Assembly (NCBI GenBank): GCA_963665155.2
Contig: CAXXFI010000001.1
Span: 372,001-436,000 of the forward strand
Direction: 5' to 3'
Source of the DNA: UBA1141 sp963665155
Lineage (GTDB): Bacteria > Chloroflexota > Dehalococcoidia > Lucifugimonadales > UBA3495
DNA: 64,000 nucleotides
Made by a program: the position numbers and the translations under genes. A model generated the notes under the pieces. That model ran no database searches. It had not been told where the DNA came from and worked only from the letters and a program-made list of their open reading frames with translations. This document shows, in pieces, positions 1-8,605 of the stretch; within the stretch, counting starts at the first letter, position 1, and each line of letters starts with the position of its first letter.

Positions 1-612
1 GGCGTCGTCCGCCGCGACCCATCCAGCCTTCAGGTGGCCCCGCTCCTGCGCCCGCCCCACCATCTCCAAGGCCAACTCCGTCTTGGACCGGTAGCCCTGC
101 CTATCCTCCGGCACACCCGCCGCCTCACACCGGTCTTTGTCCGAGGTCCAACTCTCGGGCAGATACAGCCCCTTGTCCACCAATGCCCGTCCCAACGGGC
201 TGACATAGGCCAGGAACATCCCCGCCTGGCAGTTGGCCACCTTCCCCAGCCTCCCGCAGTACTGCCGGGCCACTCCCACCGACTTCCTCCCCTGCTTGGG
301 AAAGTCGCTGCCGTCCAGCACCCACACCCCTTCCGGATGCTCCAGCCGGGTTCCCAGGTACTCCTGCAGCCGTCCTATAATCACCTCATCGTCCCAGGGA
401 GAATCGGTGAGAAACCGCTGCATCCCTCGGGCTGACCCCGGAACCGTCTCCGACAGGTTCTCAGCGTTGCGCCGCTCCCCAGACTGTACCAGCAGGGCCT
501 GGAGATAATGACCGCTGTGCTCCCGCGTCTCCCGGCGGCCAAACAGCGGCGCGAAGTAAGCGTGAAAATCCCGAAATGACCCGTACACCTGCTCGAAAGC
601 TGCCGCATCCAC
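1..612 (-). CDS. IS701-family transposase, N-terminal ~204 residues (runs off window)
   Basis: DDE transposase of the IS701 type. It starts at a GTG at 612 (MDAAAFEQVY...), with a run of conserved residues including GVWVLDGSDFPKQG around residue 95-108, where the first catalytic Asp is expected in this family. The frame is open to base 1 and continues beyond the window, so the later catalytic residues cannot be seen here. The second copy in this window shows the likely rest of the protein. Whether this copy is functional cannot be judged. Confidence 0.85.
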   Translation of the reverse strand, partial: MDAAAFEQVYGSFRDFHAYFAPLFGRRETREHSGHYLQALLVQSGERRNAENLSETVPGSARGMQRFLTDSPWDDEVIIGRLQEYLGTRLEHPEGVWVLDGSDFPKQGRKSVGVARQYCGRLGKVANCQAGMFLAYVSPLGRALVDKGLYLPESWTSDKDRCEAAGVPEDRQGYRSKTELALEMVGRAQERGHLKAGWVAADDA

Positions 613-687
613 ATCCCCACCTCACCCGCCTATTCCCTCTCCAGCTACACAGTCATCCTATCAAACTAACTGACGTTGTAATATTAG
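1..687 (-). mobile_element. IS701-like element, copy A (partial, cut by window edge)
   Basis: Bases 1-687 match 49452-50138 almost base for base, so this is the 5' part (in transposase orientation) of the same insertion sequence as the copy at 48673-50138. The terminal inverted repeat reads TAGTATTACAACGTCAGTT when read inward from base 687. The flanking tetranucleotide here is TTAG rather than CTAG; both fit the YTAR target duplication known for the IS701 family, so the difference probably reflects the target site and not decay. The rest of the element lies left of the window. Confidence 0.9.
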
Positions 688-927
688 ACGTTCGACGATG
701 TGTTCCCCGCCTCGACAACCCCACCAGCAGGTCGCTAGGCGATCTAGGAACGACAAAACGATTCCGAGGTTGTCCAAGCAATCCGGTGCCTTGACTCCGG
801 CAGTTGGAAACCATTCATCAGTCACACGCTGACATGATTCTTCTTGTTCCCAGGTTAAACCTAAGTATTCGCGGCCCTCGAGAATCATCTGCCCTTCGAT
901 CATGCGTTCACGGTAGCATTCACCCAT
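688..927 (-). pseudogene. hypothetical protein, 3' end removed by IS701 insertion
   Basis: An ATG at 927 preceded by a strong GGGAGGA ribosome-binding site opens a frame of 80 residues (MGECYRERMIEGQ...) that runs straight into the terminal repeat of the IS701-like element at 687. The last residues before the frame closes are encoded by the insertion sequence. No domain is recognised; it has two Trp and several Cys residues, none in a metal-binding spacing. The gene reads in the same direction as the protein at 971-1372, 43 bp downstream of its stop, so the two were probably one operon. The original C-terminus is lost or lies to the left of the window. Confidence 0.6.
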
Positions 928-970
928 GACGCTTCCTCCCGCCTGTCTTACCCGGTCCCAAACCGGGTGT

Positions 971-1372
971 CTACACTTTCTCCCTTTCCGGGTGGAACCC
1001 GGAGTGGTCCTCAAAGGCCCCGACCACTGGCGTTATCTGCTTATAAAGACCCCGGGCCCGTTGCTTGACGTAGCTCAGAGCTCGGTCCCGTAGCTCGCTG
1101 GGGCGCTCCCGCTGGGCTTTGTATTCAGCGCTTTCTAACGGGCTGCTGTCGTCCAATTCCCAGATGCACAGGTACTTTAGAACGCCTTCGCCTTCCTCCA
1201 ACTTGAACCGCCGGGCGCTAACGTAGCCCGGTATCTCCAGACGTTCGGTCAGGTGTTCCTCGTCATACCATCGGTTGAACTCTTCCTCGTGCTCCGGGTC
1301 CACGTCCATCATCACCACCATCACCGTGCCACCGATGTGCTGAACCGGATGATTATCTTCTTCCTGGGCCAT
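971..1372 (-). CDS. dimeric alpha/beta-barrel (EthD/ABM-like) protein
   Basis: A protein of 133 residues. The start at 1372 is chosen because GGAGG lies 7 nt upstream; a longer frame to 1462 lacks such a site. The core GGTVMVVMMDVDPEHEEEFNRWYDEEHL, followed by IPGYVSARRF, is the pattern of ferredoxin-like dimeric barrel proteins of the EthD/antibiotic-monooxygenase type, where the WYDEEH segment follows the first strand. Such proteins act as small-molecule-binding or accessory oxygenase-like dimers; the substrate cannot be told. It is divergent from the coxS-like gene, with about 200 bp between them. Confidence 0.7.
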   Translation of the reverse strand: MAQEEDNHPVQHIGGTVMVVMMDVDPEHEEEFNRWYDEEHLTERLEIPGYVSARRFKLEEGEGVLKYLCIWELDDSSPLESAEYKAQRERPSELRDRALSYVKQRARGLYKQITPVVGAFEDHSGFHPEREKV

Positions 1373-1570
1373 GGTTTTACCTCCGTAGGGTGAATTGGGA
1401 ACGCATTCGTTGAGTCGATCCAAGCTGCTCTGCTCGGATTTTAGAACTTTGGCGAGAGGCACATCCTATGTGTCGTTTAAGACGAGCGTCACGCCTTTGC
1501 TTTAGTCCAGAACAGCCTTGTAACGTGCCTGGGGGTAGTATAACATTAGGAGGTTTTACCGAACGGGACC

Positions 1571-2113
1571 ATGATCATTAACCCATTAATCCACAAAACG
1601 GGACTCATGAACCAGCAAATAAAATTGACCGTAAACGGCATTGACCACCAACTGGAAGTCCCTGCCACGCGTTTGTTAATCGACTGCCTGCGCTACGACT
1701 TGGGCCTTACCGGCACGAAAGAAGGATGCAGCGTCAGCGTGTGCGGTGCCTGCACCGTGCTCGTAGACGGTCGGTTGTCGGCGTCCTGCATCACGCTGGC
1801 TGTTGCGGCCGATGGTGCGGCAATCACCACCATAGAGGGAGTGGCCCAAGGCGGCAATTTGCATCCGGTGCAGCAAGCGTTCATCGACCACGGCGGCTAT
1901 CAGTGCGGCATTTGCACGCCGGGGCAGGTCGTGGCGGCGGTGGCTCTACTGGAAGCTATTCCCGACCCCAACGAAGACGATGTCCGGGAATGGATGAAGG
2001 GAAACCTGTGCCGGTGCACTGGTTACTACGCAATCATGCAATCGGTGGTGAATGCCGCCAGGCTGGCTCACCAATCCGGGTCTCACCGCTTGGATACAGG
2101 AGACCTCCGGTGA
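1571..2113 (+). CDS. coxS: [2Fe-2S] small subunit of a molybdenum hydroxylase (CoxS-like)
   Basis: Electron-transfer subunit of the xanthine dehydrogenase/CO dehydrogenase family. The N-terminal plant-type ferredoxin cluster has the C-x4-C-x2-C pattern (CSVSVCGAC), with a fourth Cys at LSASC. The second, helical [2Fe-2S] domain has CGICTPGQ and NLCRCTGYY. The full protein is about 180 residues. The start is uncertain: ATG 1571 lies 17 nt after AGGAGG, while ATG 1607 (MNQQIKLTVNG) gives the usual family N-terminus. The stop overlaps the GTG start of the FAD subunit, so the two are translationally coupled. The matching molybdopterin subunit is not in the window, so the substrate (CO, purine, aldehyde or other) cannot be assigned. 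Confidence 0.9.
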   Translation: MIINPLIHKTGLMNQQIKLTVNGIDHQLEVPATRLLIDCLRYDLGLTGTKEGCSVSVCGACTVLVDGRLSASCITLAVAADGAAITTIEGVAQGGNLHPVQQAFIDHGGYQCGICTPGQVVAAVALLEAIPDPNEDDVREWMKGNLCRCTGYYAIMQSVVNAARLAHQSGSHRLDTGDLR

Positions 2114-3006
2114 TCGATTTCCAGTACCACAGTCCCGAAAGCCTGGCAGAAGCGTTCGAGTTGCTGGACCGGTATGGCGATGACGCCCGGGTGATTGCCG
2201 GGGGAACGGCCCTGGTACTGCAAATGAAGCAGCGGCTGGCTCAACCCGGCCACGTGATTGGACTGCGGCGCATCCCCGGCCTTTCCGACATTCGGTGGGA
2301 ATCTGGCCGGGAAGCTGGCCGGGAAACTGGCGGCGAAGCCCGAATCGGTTCCATGACCACCCATCAGGAAATAGAATCGGACTCGATTCTAAAAGACCGT
2401 CTCCCGTTGATCGCCTCGACATTCAAACAGGTCTCCACCCCCAGAATCCGCAGCATGGCCACGCTAGGTGGCGGCCTAGCCCACGGGGACCCTAATCAAG
2501 ACCCGCCGCCAGCATTGATAGCCTTGGGCGCCATTGCGGTCATTCGCTCCAATGCCGAGGAAAGGGTTGTGCCTGTAGAAGACCTGTTTATCGACTACTA
2601 TGAGACCGACCTGCGCCCCGGTGAGATTATGACCAGCGTCATAATTCCGGCATTGCCTGCTGGCGCTGGCGGCGTTTACCTCAAATTCCTGCCCAAAACC
2701 GCCGACGATTACGCCACGGTATCGGTTGCGGCCGTGGTCACAAAGGGCGAAGGCAATACATGCCAGGACATTCGCATAGTATTGGGCTCCGTGGGCATGA
2801 CCCCGGTGAGAGCCACCGAGGCTGAGGCGGTACTACGGGGTCAGGGGTTGGACGAAAGGAACATTCGAGACTGCGGCGAAGCGGTCAGAGAAGCGGTGGA
2901 CCCCTTGGACGATTTTCGCGGCTCGGCGTCGTACAAACGAGACATGGCAGAAGTGTTCACCCGCCGGGCGGTGCAACAAGCGGCCGCAGCCTGCAGAATG
3001 GCCTGA
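2110..3006 (+). CDS. coxM: FAD-binding middle subunit of a molybdenum hydroxylase (CoxM-like)
   Basis: The protein has 298 residues. It starts at GTG 2110, which overlaps the TGA of the coxS-like gene by two bases. The N-terminal FAD-binding domain has AGGTALVLQMK (family AGGTDL) near residue 37 and TLGGGLAHGDPNQD (family TIGG) near residue 118. The C-terminal CO-dehydrogenase flavoprotein domain follows (FLPKTADDYATVSVAA). It passes electrons between the molybdenum subunit's iron-sulfur clusters and the acceptor. A short duplicated REAGRE stretch near residue 63 is an odd insertion. Length and motifs are normal otherwise and the frame is intact. Confidence 0.92.
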   Translation: MIDFQYHSPESLAEAFELLDRYGDDARVIAGGTALVLQMKQRLAQPGHVIGLRRIPGLSDIRWESGREAGRETGGEARIGSMTTHQEIESDSILKDRLPLIASTFKQVSTPRIRSMATLGGGLAHGDPNQDPPPALIALGAIAVIRSNAEERVVPVEDLFIDYYETDLRPGEIMTSVIIPALPAGAGGVYLKFLPKTADDYATVSVAAVVTKGEGNTCQDIRIVLGSVGMTPVRATEAEAVLRGQGLDERNIRDCGEAVREAVDPLDDFRGSASYKRDMAEVFTRRAVQQAAAACRMA

Positions 3007-3086
3007 GTCGTATCAATCGCCCCCCGTCAAATGAGCCTATTCGAATAGCCCTGGGTCTGCGCCATAAGCCATTAATATGAGAGCGT

Positions 3087-3542
3087 ATGTTAATCGAAAG
3101 CAACAGCGAAATCCCTTTCAGCCCCGAACCAATATGGGAACTGATATTGGATATACCTCGCATAGCGTTTTGCGTCCCCGGCGTGCAATCATTGGAACCC
3201 GGTGAAGAGGGTAAATTCCAGGCAACTCTCCAAGCCAGGGTAGGTCCAATAAGCCTGACATTCTCGGGCACCATCGAGTTACTGGAACAAAACCCGGATA
3301 TCCACACCGCCAAATTCCGGGTACACGGCTCAGACCGACGGGTGGGCGGCTCTTTTCAGACCCAGATGACCGTGCGCCTCATTGCCTTGGACACGGAAAA
3401 GACGCAGTTGGATATTTCAGCGGACACCACCTTCATGGGAAAACTGGGCGAGTTTGGCCAACCGCTAATCCGCCGCAAAACAGCGACGACTATAGACCAA
3501 TTCGCCAAGAACCTGGCCCAACAGCTAGAACAGTGGTCGTAG
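3087..3542 (+). CDS. coxG: CoxG-like SRPBCC protein
   Basis: A 151-residue protein of the carbon monoxide dehydrogenase subunit G type, a START/SRPBCC fold (MLIESNSEIPFSPEPIWELI; DIPRIAFCVPGVQSLE). In carboxydotrophs CoxG helps anchor the enzyme to the membrane; in other lineages the same family accompanies many molybdenum hydroxylases. It lies 80 bp after the coxM-like gene in the same direction and is probably co-transcribed. No transmembrane helix is seen at its C-terminus, unlike some longer CoxG proteins. Confidence 0.85.
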   Translation: MLIESNSEIPFSPEPIWELILDIPRIAFCVPGVQSLEPGEEGKFQATLQARVGPISLTFSGTIELLEQNPDIHTAKFRVHGSDRRVGGSFQTQMTVRLIALDTEKTQLDISADTTFMGKLGEFGQPLIRRKTATTIDQFAKNLAQQLEQWS

Positions 3543-4172
3543 GTTCGCTGGAATCCCCACAAACTCCCCCGCTTTTGTCTCCCGTCGAAATGCCACTTTC
3601 CAGGCTATCCACCAGGTCACTCACATACTGATCCCTCACCCCTGATTTTCTTCATCTTCCCGTATTGCCCCTTACGACCAGCCCCAGACCAATGTGCTAT
3701 TTCGCCAAATCCTCGGTTAACGGCCTTCGTAAACCGAAGCCCGAAACCGCAGAATGTTGAGATTTGCCGGAAAGCTCAACCAAGCCTCGTGGGAATTATC
3801 CCAACTTTGCCCGAGATTGTTAACGCCCAAGGATGATGTGAAAACCAAACAATCATCTAGAAACTCCACCACAATAGAGGCCTAGCCCCCTATGACAATA
3901 GGTGGTCGTCCCGTGTTTGCGAACAATGCTCAATCCTTAACTAAGTCCAATACCAAATTCAGCGTGATTCTCGGTGACTCTCACAAGGCTGGCGTGAACC
4001 AGCAGGTGTGACTCACTCTGAAGACGGTATGGAAGTCGGTTCGGACTGGAACAGCATGGCTGGGTAATGGTTGCAGTGAAAGCCATTTACCAACGGGACA
4101 GCCGCCGCAAGGAAGCATCTACGATGCGTCCAAGGTCTCGTCCAACCGAAGCACAGAGAAACGCTTAGTTGA
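3543..4172. other. intergenic region, 630 bp
   Basis: No frame with coding character, RNA gene or clear repeat is seen. It separates the molybdenum-hydroxylase genes from the archaellum remnant and must hold any promoter for the archaellin. Confidence 0.5.
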
Positions 4173-4807
4173 GTGGGGAAGCAGGATACGAATGAATTAT
4201 TGCGTATTTTAACCAGGCGGCTGCGGGCTGTAATGCCCAACCAGCGCGGCATTACAGGTCTTGAGACAGCCATCGTTCTGATCGCTTTCGTGGTGGTGTC
4301 CTCCGTATTTGCCTTCGCCGCACTGTCCACGGGTCTTTTCTCCAGCGACAAGGCCAAAGAGACCATCCAAGCGGGTTTGGCAGAGACCCGGGGCAGCATG
4401 GAGTTGAAAGGCTCCGTGGTGCTCACATCCTCGGTTTCAGGCACAGCTGGTACCGTTTCCGACATCGCTTTCCAGGTGCTGGCGGTGAGGCCATCGATTT
4501 AACCCCCGGCCAAACTCTGATCAAATACACCGACGAGCTTCAGTCCAAGATGTTCGTTACAAGCTCTGGTTTCACTGCGAACGGGTTGGGTAGCGCTGAT
4601 TCCGACAAACTGTTGGAGCGCGGTGAAGTGTATGAGTTGAAGCTAATCGACTTGGAGAACTCCTTCGGCGCCGGAACCGATACCTTGACTAGTAAGTTGG
4701 GTGTTGGCACCACGTTTAGCCTGGAAGTCATTCCGCCCAGGGGTGCAGTGTTGTTCATAGAACGCACCACACCAGTTTTCTTAGACGACATCATGTCCCT
4801 GGACTAG
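4173..4807 (+). pseudogene. arlB: archaellin (archaeal-type flagellin), one frameshift
   Basis: Filament subunit of an archaellum. The leader (GTG start, MGKQDTNELLRILTRRLRAVMPNQRG) is followed by the class III signal and assembly helix ITGLETAIVLIAFVVVSSVF, the type-IV-pilin-like start seen in archaellins, with likely cleavage after the Gly. The first frame stops at 4502; the next frame (from about 4484) continues as EAIDLTPGQTLIKYTDEL and ends with FSLEVIPPRGAVLFIERTTP, the typical archaellin C-terminus. Adding one base near GGCGGTGAGG (about 4483) joins both parts into about 212 residues, the normal size. The single missing base may be gene decay or a sequence error. No flagellin of the bacterial type is present. 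Confidence 0.85.
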
Positions 4808-5031
4808 CGGTTTATTTGAACCAGGCGTAATTCTGGGCTGCCTAATATCGACGGAACGATATGCCGCCGGTACAAAGCGATTGCGATGCCGCCAACGTTG
4901 GTTCTTCCGTTGGATCTTCCAGCGGTTATCAGCGGCATCCCAAATGAGACGACTTCGGTAGGGGACTATTCTCCCCCGCGTCCCCCCACCGGGGCCGTCT
5001 CTGCCATAGAGGTGCTACGGGTGGAGGCCCA

Positions 5032-6563
5032 ATGGCCGAAGGCGACACAAGAATAGAAACCCTAGAGGACGAACTAAAAGTCCTTAAAGGGGAGGTAAGG
5101 AGGACACTGGTGGACCTTCGCGCATTGCTAATGCGAGAGGATTCACCATTGAACGAAAATGCCATTAATCGTCGTTTGACGCTTGTGCCTAATGATGGTG
5201 CAACGGACCCTCAAGCAGTACCTAAGGCGGCCCCAGAAATGGTTAAACAAGATACTCCCGAGCCCGTGGCAGCGCCCCCAGGCCCTCCGCCTGGAGCGCC
5301 GCCACCAGCAGTTGCAACAGTGCCGGATGCCGTCGCGGCTTTCTCGCCGCCCCTGCTGCACCGCCAGGACCTCCGCCTGGTCCGCCTCCCGGCGCGCCGC
5401 CAGGAGCACCGCCAGCCCAAAATCCAATGTGGGGTGCAGGCAACATCAGCCAACCGCCACCGCCGGTTGTGTCCGTCGTCGATCCTGCCATTGAACGGCG
5501 GGAACGGGAACTCGCGGACCAACAGAGGAAGTTGGACGATCAAGAGCGCAAGATGGCGGAGCAAGAACGCCGGCTCGCCGATGTAGAGCGTGAGAAACGA
5601 TTACAAAGGGTAAAAGCTAAATTAGATTTGGAGAAGGAGTCGCATTCTCGCCGTAAGAAAGTTGAAGAAGAGGAAGAGGCCCCGCCCAAAAAGGGCCGCA
5701 CTATTTCTCGCCGGGTAGAAATCGAACCCGAGGAAGGCCAAGACGAAGAACAAGCTGAAGAGTGGGATGACTACGAGGAAGAAACCATTATTACTCTTCC
5801 CGCATCTTCCCGCAAAAAGCCGTCACCATCCGACGATCAAGACGATGATCTGGATTCGGATGACGACGAAGACGTCGATATGCCAATCTCCGAATACGAT
5901 GAGATCGAAGTAGACGACGAAGAAGAAGAGAAGCCTCGCCGTAAGAAGCTCACCGCAACCAAAGTCAGGAAACAGACCAGGGAAGTCTCTTTCCGAGATG
6001 AACCTCCAGAAGATGATGATGACCAAGAGCCGAAAAGTAGATTGACTCGAAGAAATGGCAACTCCCATAGCACCAACGGAAACGGGAACGGGAACGGGAA
6101 TGGAAACGGGCATGCGAATGGGAGCAGGGTCTATCAAGAATACATGGAGTTACTTGGAGAGACCGACGATCTGGGCGCAGGAAGTGAACCAAGCACCAGG
6201 AACTTGGCATTAGATGTGAATTTGATCTCCAGCCTCACTCGATGGGCTGTCATCGCGAAACAACGGGTCGACAACCACAGGTTGAGCCAATTACTGGAGT
6301 TGTACGGCCAGTTGGGCCAGTTAACGCCGGAGCTCATGGCATTGTTGGCTCAGATTATCGTTTTAGTGGACGGCGACCCCGTCGAACCGGTCCCGGTTTC
6401 CAACTTACTTGAGGGAGCGACATGGGCCAATTGGGCAGGGTCGAAGACCAACGCTGATGCCCAAAGCTGTATTGATCTCATCTTCCACCTGCACGGGGTG
6501 CTGGCAGGAAGCCCGGCGTTTCGGTCGGATACCACCCCTAAGGCGGCCATTCCAATAACCTAA
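5032..6563 (+). pseudogene. large low-complexity ArlD/E-like archaellum accessory protein, one frameshift
   Basis: ATG 5032 follows GGTGGAGG. The first frame encodes a short helix (RIETLEDELKVLKGEVRRTLVDL) and a Pro-rich linker. At about 5345 it shifts to the frame that continues the Pro/Gly linker, giving about 510 residues in all. Next come a charged coiled coil (RRERELADQQRKLDDQERK...), about 140 residues of alternating acidic and basic tracts, and an Asn-Gly repeat. The C-terminal domain (LISSLTRWAVIAKQRVDNHRLSQLLELYGQLGQLTPELM) resembles the ArlD/ArlE domain pattern of archaella (a W..L..RV...L..LLE.Y...G.l...v core). That match is by eye only. Position between the archaellin and the ArlG-like gene supports it. 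Confidence 0.6.
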
Positions 6564-6591
6564 ATAATAATCGAGGCGCTCTGCACAAAAT

Positions 6592-7341
6592 ATGGAAAAA
6601 GTAATTACCACTGCGATGCTGGTCATCGCGAGCTTAGTCGCCGCAATTGCTCTTATCAATGCGGTCCTGCCGGCTACCGGCAAAAGTGCTGGCGCCTTGG
6701 CTGCCGCCAACAGTGAGGCGGCCAAACGGATCAAGTCGGACATCGACATCATTTACGCAACGGGCGACACCTCCGGCACCATAACCGTTTGGGTCAAGAA
6801 CGTTGGGACACAGATTATAAGGTCCGTGAAGGATAGCGACATAATTATAGAGAAGCCCAACGGCGCCGCCCGCCTTTCCTATGTAGACGGGTGCTCCAGT
6901 GAATGTTGGGATTTCACACTGGAGGACAGCGCTTCCGCCTACCTGTCTAACCTGTGCTGGAATCAGATTGACGGGCGCTATGCGGCCATGACTAAAGACC
7001 TGGCTATGGTGGTGGGCGCTGCGACCTATAAGGACCTGGGCCAGACCTACAGGAATACCAGCGTTGACCGGAGCGCCCTGGACCGGCTCATGGAACTAAC
7101 CAGCGGTGTCCGGGTGAGCGCCCATGTTCCCGCGCCGGCCACTAACCGCCAGGACGCCGTTATTCGGCGCGGAATGTCCACTACCGCCGTTGCGCCCGTG
7201 TGGGAAGGTATCACCATCATTCCCGATGAGGTTACCAAGGCGGGCCAAGGCCAGATTGTGATAACCGCCGTGATGCTCTTTGCCATGAAAGTCTTGCGGA
7301 CCGGCGCTGGCCTGGTGAAGCAAGGTACGGACCACTCTTAA
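6592..7341 (+). CDS. chimera: ArlG-like N-terminus fused in frame to HK97-type major capsid protein C-terminus
   Basis: The protein has 249 residues. Residues 1-115 start with a membrane/pilin-like helix (VITTAMLVIASLVAAIALINAVLP), then KRIKSDIDIIYATGD, ITVWVKNVGTQ and SDIIIEKPNG, the signature of the archaellum stator proteins ArlG/ArlF (ArlG preferred). From about residue 118 (nt ~6940) the text changes to a phage capsid: LCWNQIDGRYAAMTKDLAMV, DRSALDRLMELTSGVRVSAH, TNRQDAVIRRGM, VAPVWEGITIIPDEVTKA and the closing helix, as in the last third of HK97-fold capsid proteins. Both donors are incomplete, so the chimera is probably non-functional. The open frame across the joint is therefore notable. 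Confidence 0.8.
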   Translation: MEKVITTAMLVIASLVAAIALINAVLPATGKSAGALAAANSEAAKRIKSDIDIIYATGDTSGTITVWVKNVGTQIIRSVKDSDIIIEKPNGAARLSYVDGCSSECWDFTLEDSASAYLSNLCWNQIDGRYAAMTKDLAMVVGAATYKDLGQTYRNTSVDRSALDRLMELTSGVRVSAHVPAPATNRQDAVIRRGMSTTAVAPVWEGITIIPDEVTKAGQGQIVITAVMLFAMKVLRTGAGLVKQGTDHS

Positions 7342-7353
7342 GGTGGTGAGGCC

Positions 7354-7950
7354 ATGGGAGAATATACCGCCTTTGAAGGTGAGCTAGAGATACGACAAGT
7401 GGGTGGTGCCCGTCTCCTTTCGGGCACCTTTCCATATAATTCCGTTGGCACCACTTCCGACCGTGGGCGGGTAAGGAAAGAATCCTTTGCCAGCCGCGCG
7501 TTTCGCTTTGCTATCCAGGACGAAAGCCGGAAGATTGATCTTCTGGTGGGCCACGACTTCGGTAAGCCGATAGCCTCACGCCAAGCAGGTAGCCTGAGAA
7601 TCGTTGACGGCGACGATGCCGTGCGCTTCGAGGCGACCCTGCCCGAGGAAGCGTTGACGCCTTCCTGGGTGTTGGACGTGGAAAAGGCCATAGCGAACAA
7701 GACGATGGTGGGACTATCCCCAGGCTTTCGGGTACCGCCGGTGTCCACCGTCCCGAACGCTGAAAGGCTTATCCCTGAGCCTGGCAATCCTGGTGTTCAG
7801 ATACGCCAAATCAATGACGCCGTGTTGCGGGAATTCAGCGTCGTGACGGCGGGCATCTACGATGACGCCCTGGTGGAACTTCGGGCCGAAGAACTGGATG
7901 AACTGGATGTCGTAACCTTTCAGCCGAGGGGTATCTTCCAATGGCTGTAA
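7354..7950 (+). CDS. HK97-family prohead protease (S78)
   Basis: The protein has 198 residues. It processes capsid and scaffold regions during phage head maturation. The catalytic His lies in LLVGHDFGKPIA and the Ser in MVGLSPGF, with the RRIXX-type strand EFSVVTAGIYDDALVEL near the end. It starts 12 bp after the chimera and its stop overlaps the start of the connector gene by 10 bp. In typical HK97-type phages the protease precedes the capsid gene; here it follows the capsid fragment. Confidence 0.85.
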   Translation: MGEYTAFEGELEIRQVGGARLLSGTFPYNSVGTTSDRGRVRKESFASRAFRFAIQDESRKIDLLVGHDFGKPIASRQAGSLRIVDGDDAVRFEATLPEEALTPSWVLDVEKAIANKTMVGLSPGFRVPPVSTVPNAERLIPEPGNPGVQIRQINDAVLREFSVVTAGIYDDALVELRAEELDELDVVTFQPRGIFQWL

Positions 7951-8255
7951 CCCTGACCATCGCTGAGCTACTCGCGGCCCTACGCCTGGGCGATTCAGCG
8001 GAGGAGACCGCCGAAGTAACGCGGCTCTTGGCCTACTCTACTGAGGCCGTGACCAAGCACGCGCCCGAGGCCAGCGACACGGCCATGAATGAGGCCGTTA
8101 GACGCCTGAGCGGGTATCTCTTTGATATGCCGGAAGCGGCCCGGGGAGACGCCTACGCCAACGCCTTGAGGAATAGCGGCGCGGCGGGGATGTTGTTGCC
8201 CTACCGTATACACCGCCTGGGGCTGACCGACGCCGTAGTTAGGGAAATTCCCTAA
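7941..8255 (+). CDS. phage head-tail connector (gp6-like), probable
   Basis: A 104-residue, largely helical protein (LTIAELLAALRLGDSAEETAEVTRLLAYSTEAV ... MNEAVRRLSGYLFDMPEAA). Size, helical content and position between the protease and adaptor match gp6-like connectors that form the ring under the portal. It overlaps the protease gene by 10 bp, and its TAA shares one base with the next ATG (TAATG). The family assignment rests on pattern and context. Confidence 0.7.
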   Translation: MAVTLTIAELLAALRLGDSAEETAEVTRLLAYSTEAVTKHAPEASDTAMNEAVRRLSGYLFDMPEAARGDAYANALRNSGAAGMLLPYRIHRLGLTDAVVREIP

Positions 8256-8605
8256 TGCCGGCCGACCGGAGAATCATCGTCAAGGTACAAGGTGAGGGTT
8301 TTCGGGATCCAGACCTACAGGGCGAGTATATCGAAGCGGTGGTTACTGACTATCCCATGTGGGCCAGCCGTCGGGACGTGTCCCAGGAACTCAAGATACA
8401 ACGGGAAGGTACCCGTGATGAAACAAGCCGGGACTGGCGTGTTCGCTGGAACTCTCGAATCGCTAGCACTCCTTTGGCCCGACTGAAAGTTGAAGACGGG
8501 GGGGAGACCTTCACAATCATCAACATGGTTGAAGTCACGGAGCAACGGGGGGGAGCGCCGGACCTACGCCGAAGGTTCCTAGACCTTCAAGGGGTACACG
8601 GGTAA
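8255..8605 (+). CDS. phage head-tail adaptor-like protein
   Basis: A 116-residue beta-rich protein (YPMWASRRDVSQELKIQREGTRDETSRDWRVRW ... FTIINMVEVTEQRGGAPDLRRRFLDLQGV). It has the layout of head-tail joining proteins of the Phage_H_T_join type: a W-x-R start, then an ...I..v.E....R.rfl.L end. Start and stop overlap both neighbours by one base (TAATG), so the module is one transcript with coupled translation. Confidence 0.7.
   Translation: MPADRRIIVKVQGEGFRDPDLQGEYIEAVVTDYPMWASRRDVSQELKIQREGTRDETSRDWRVRWNSRIASTPLARLKVEDGGETFTIINMVEVTEQRGGAPDLRRRFLDLQGVHG

Noticed and set aside
4173..6940. Archaeal contamination or chimeric contig
   Set aside because: Not excluded, but base composition does not change noticeably and the flanking genes and the phage fusion are continuous. 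I keep the biological reading and mark it for read-level checking.
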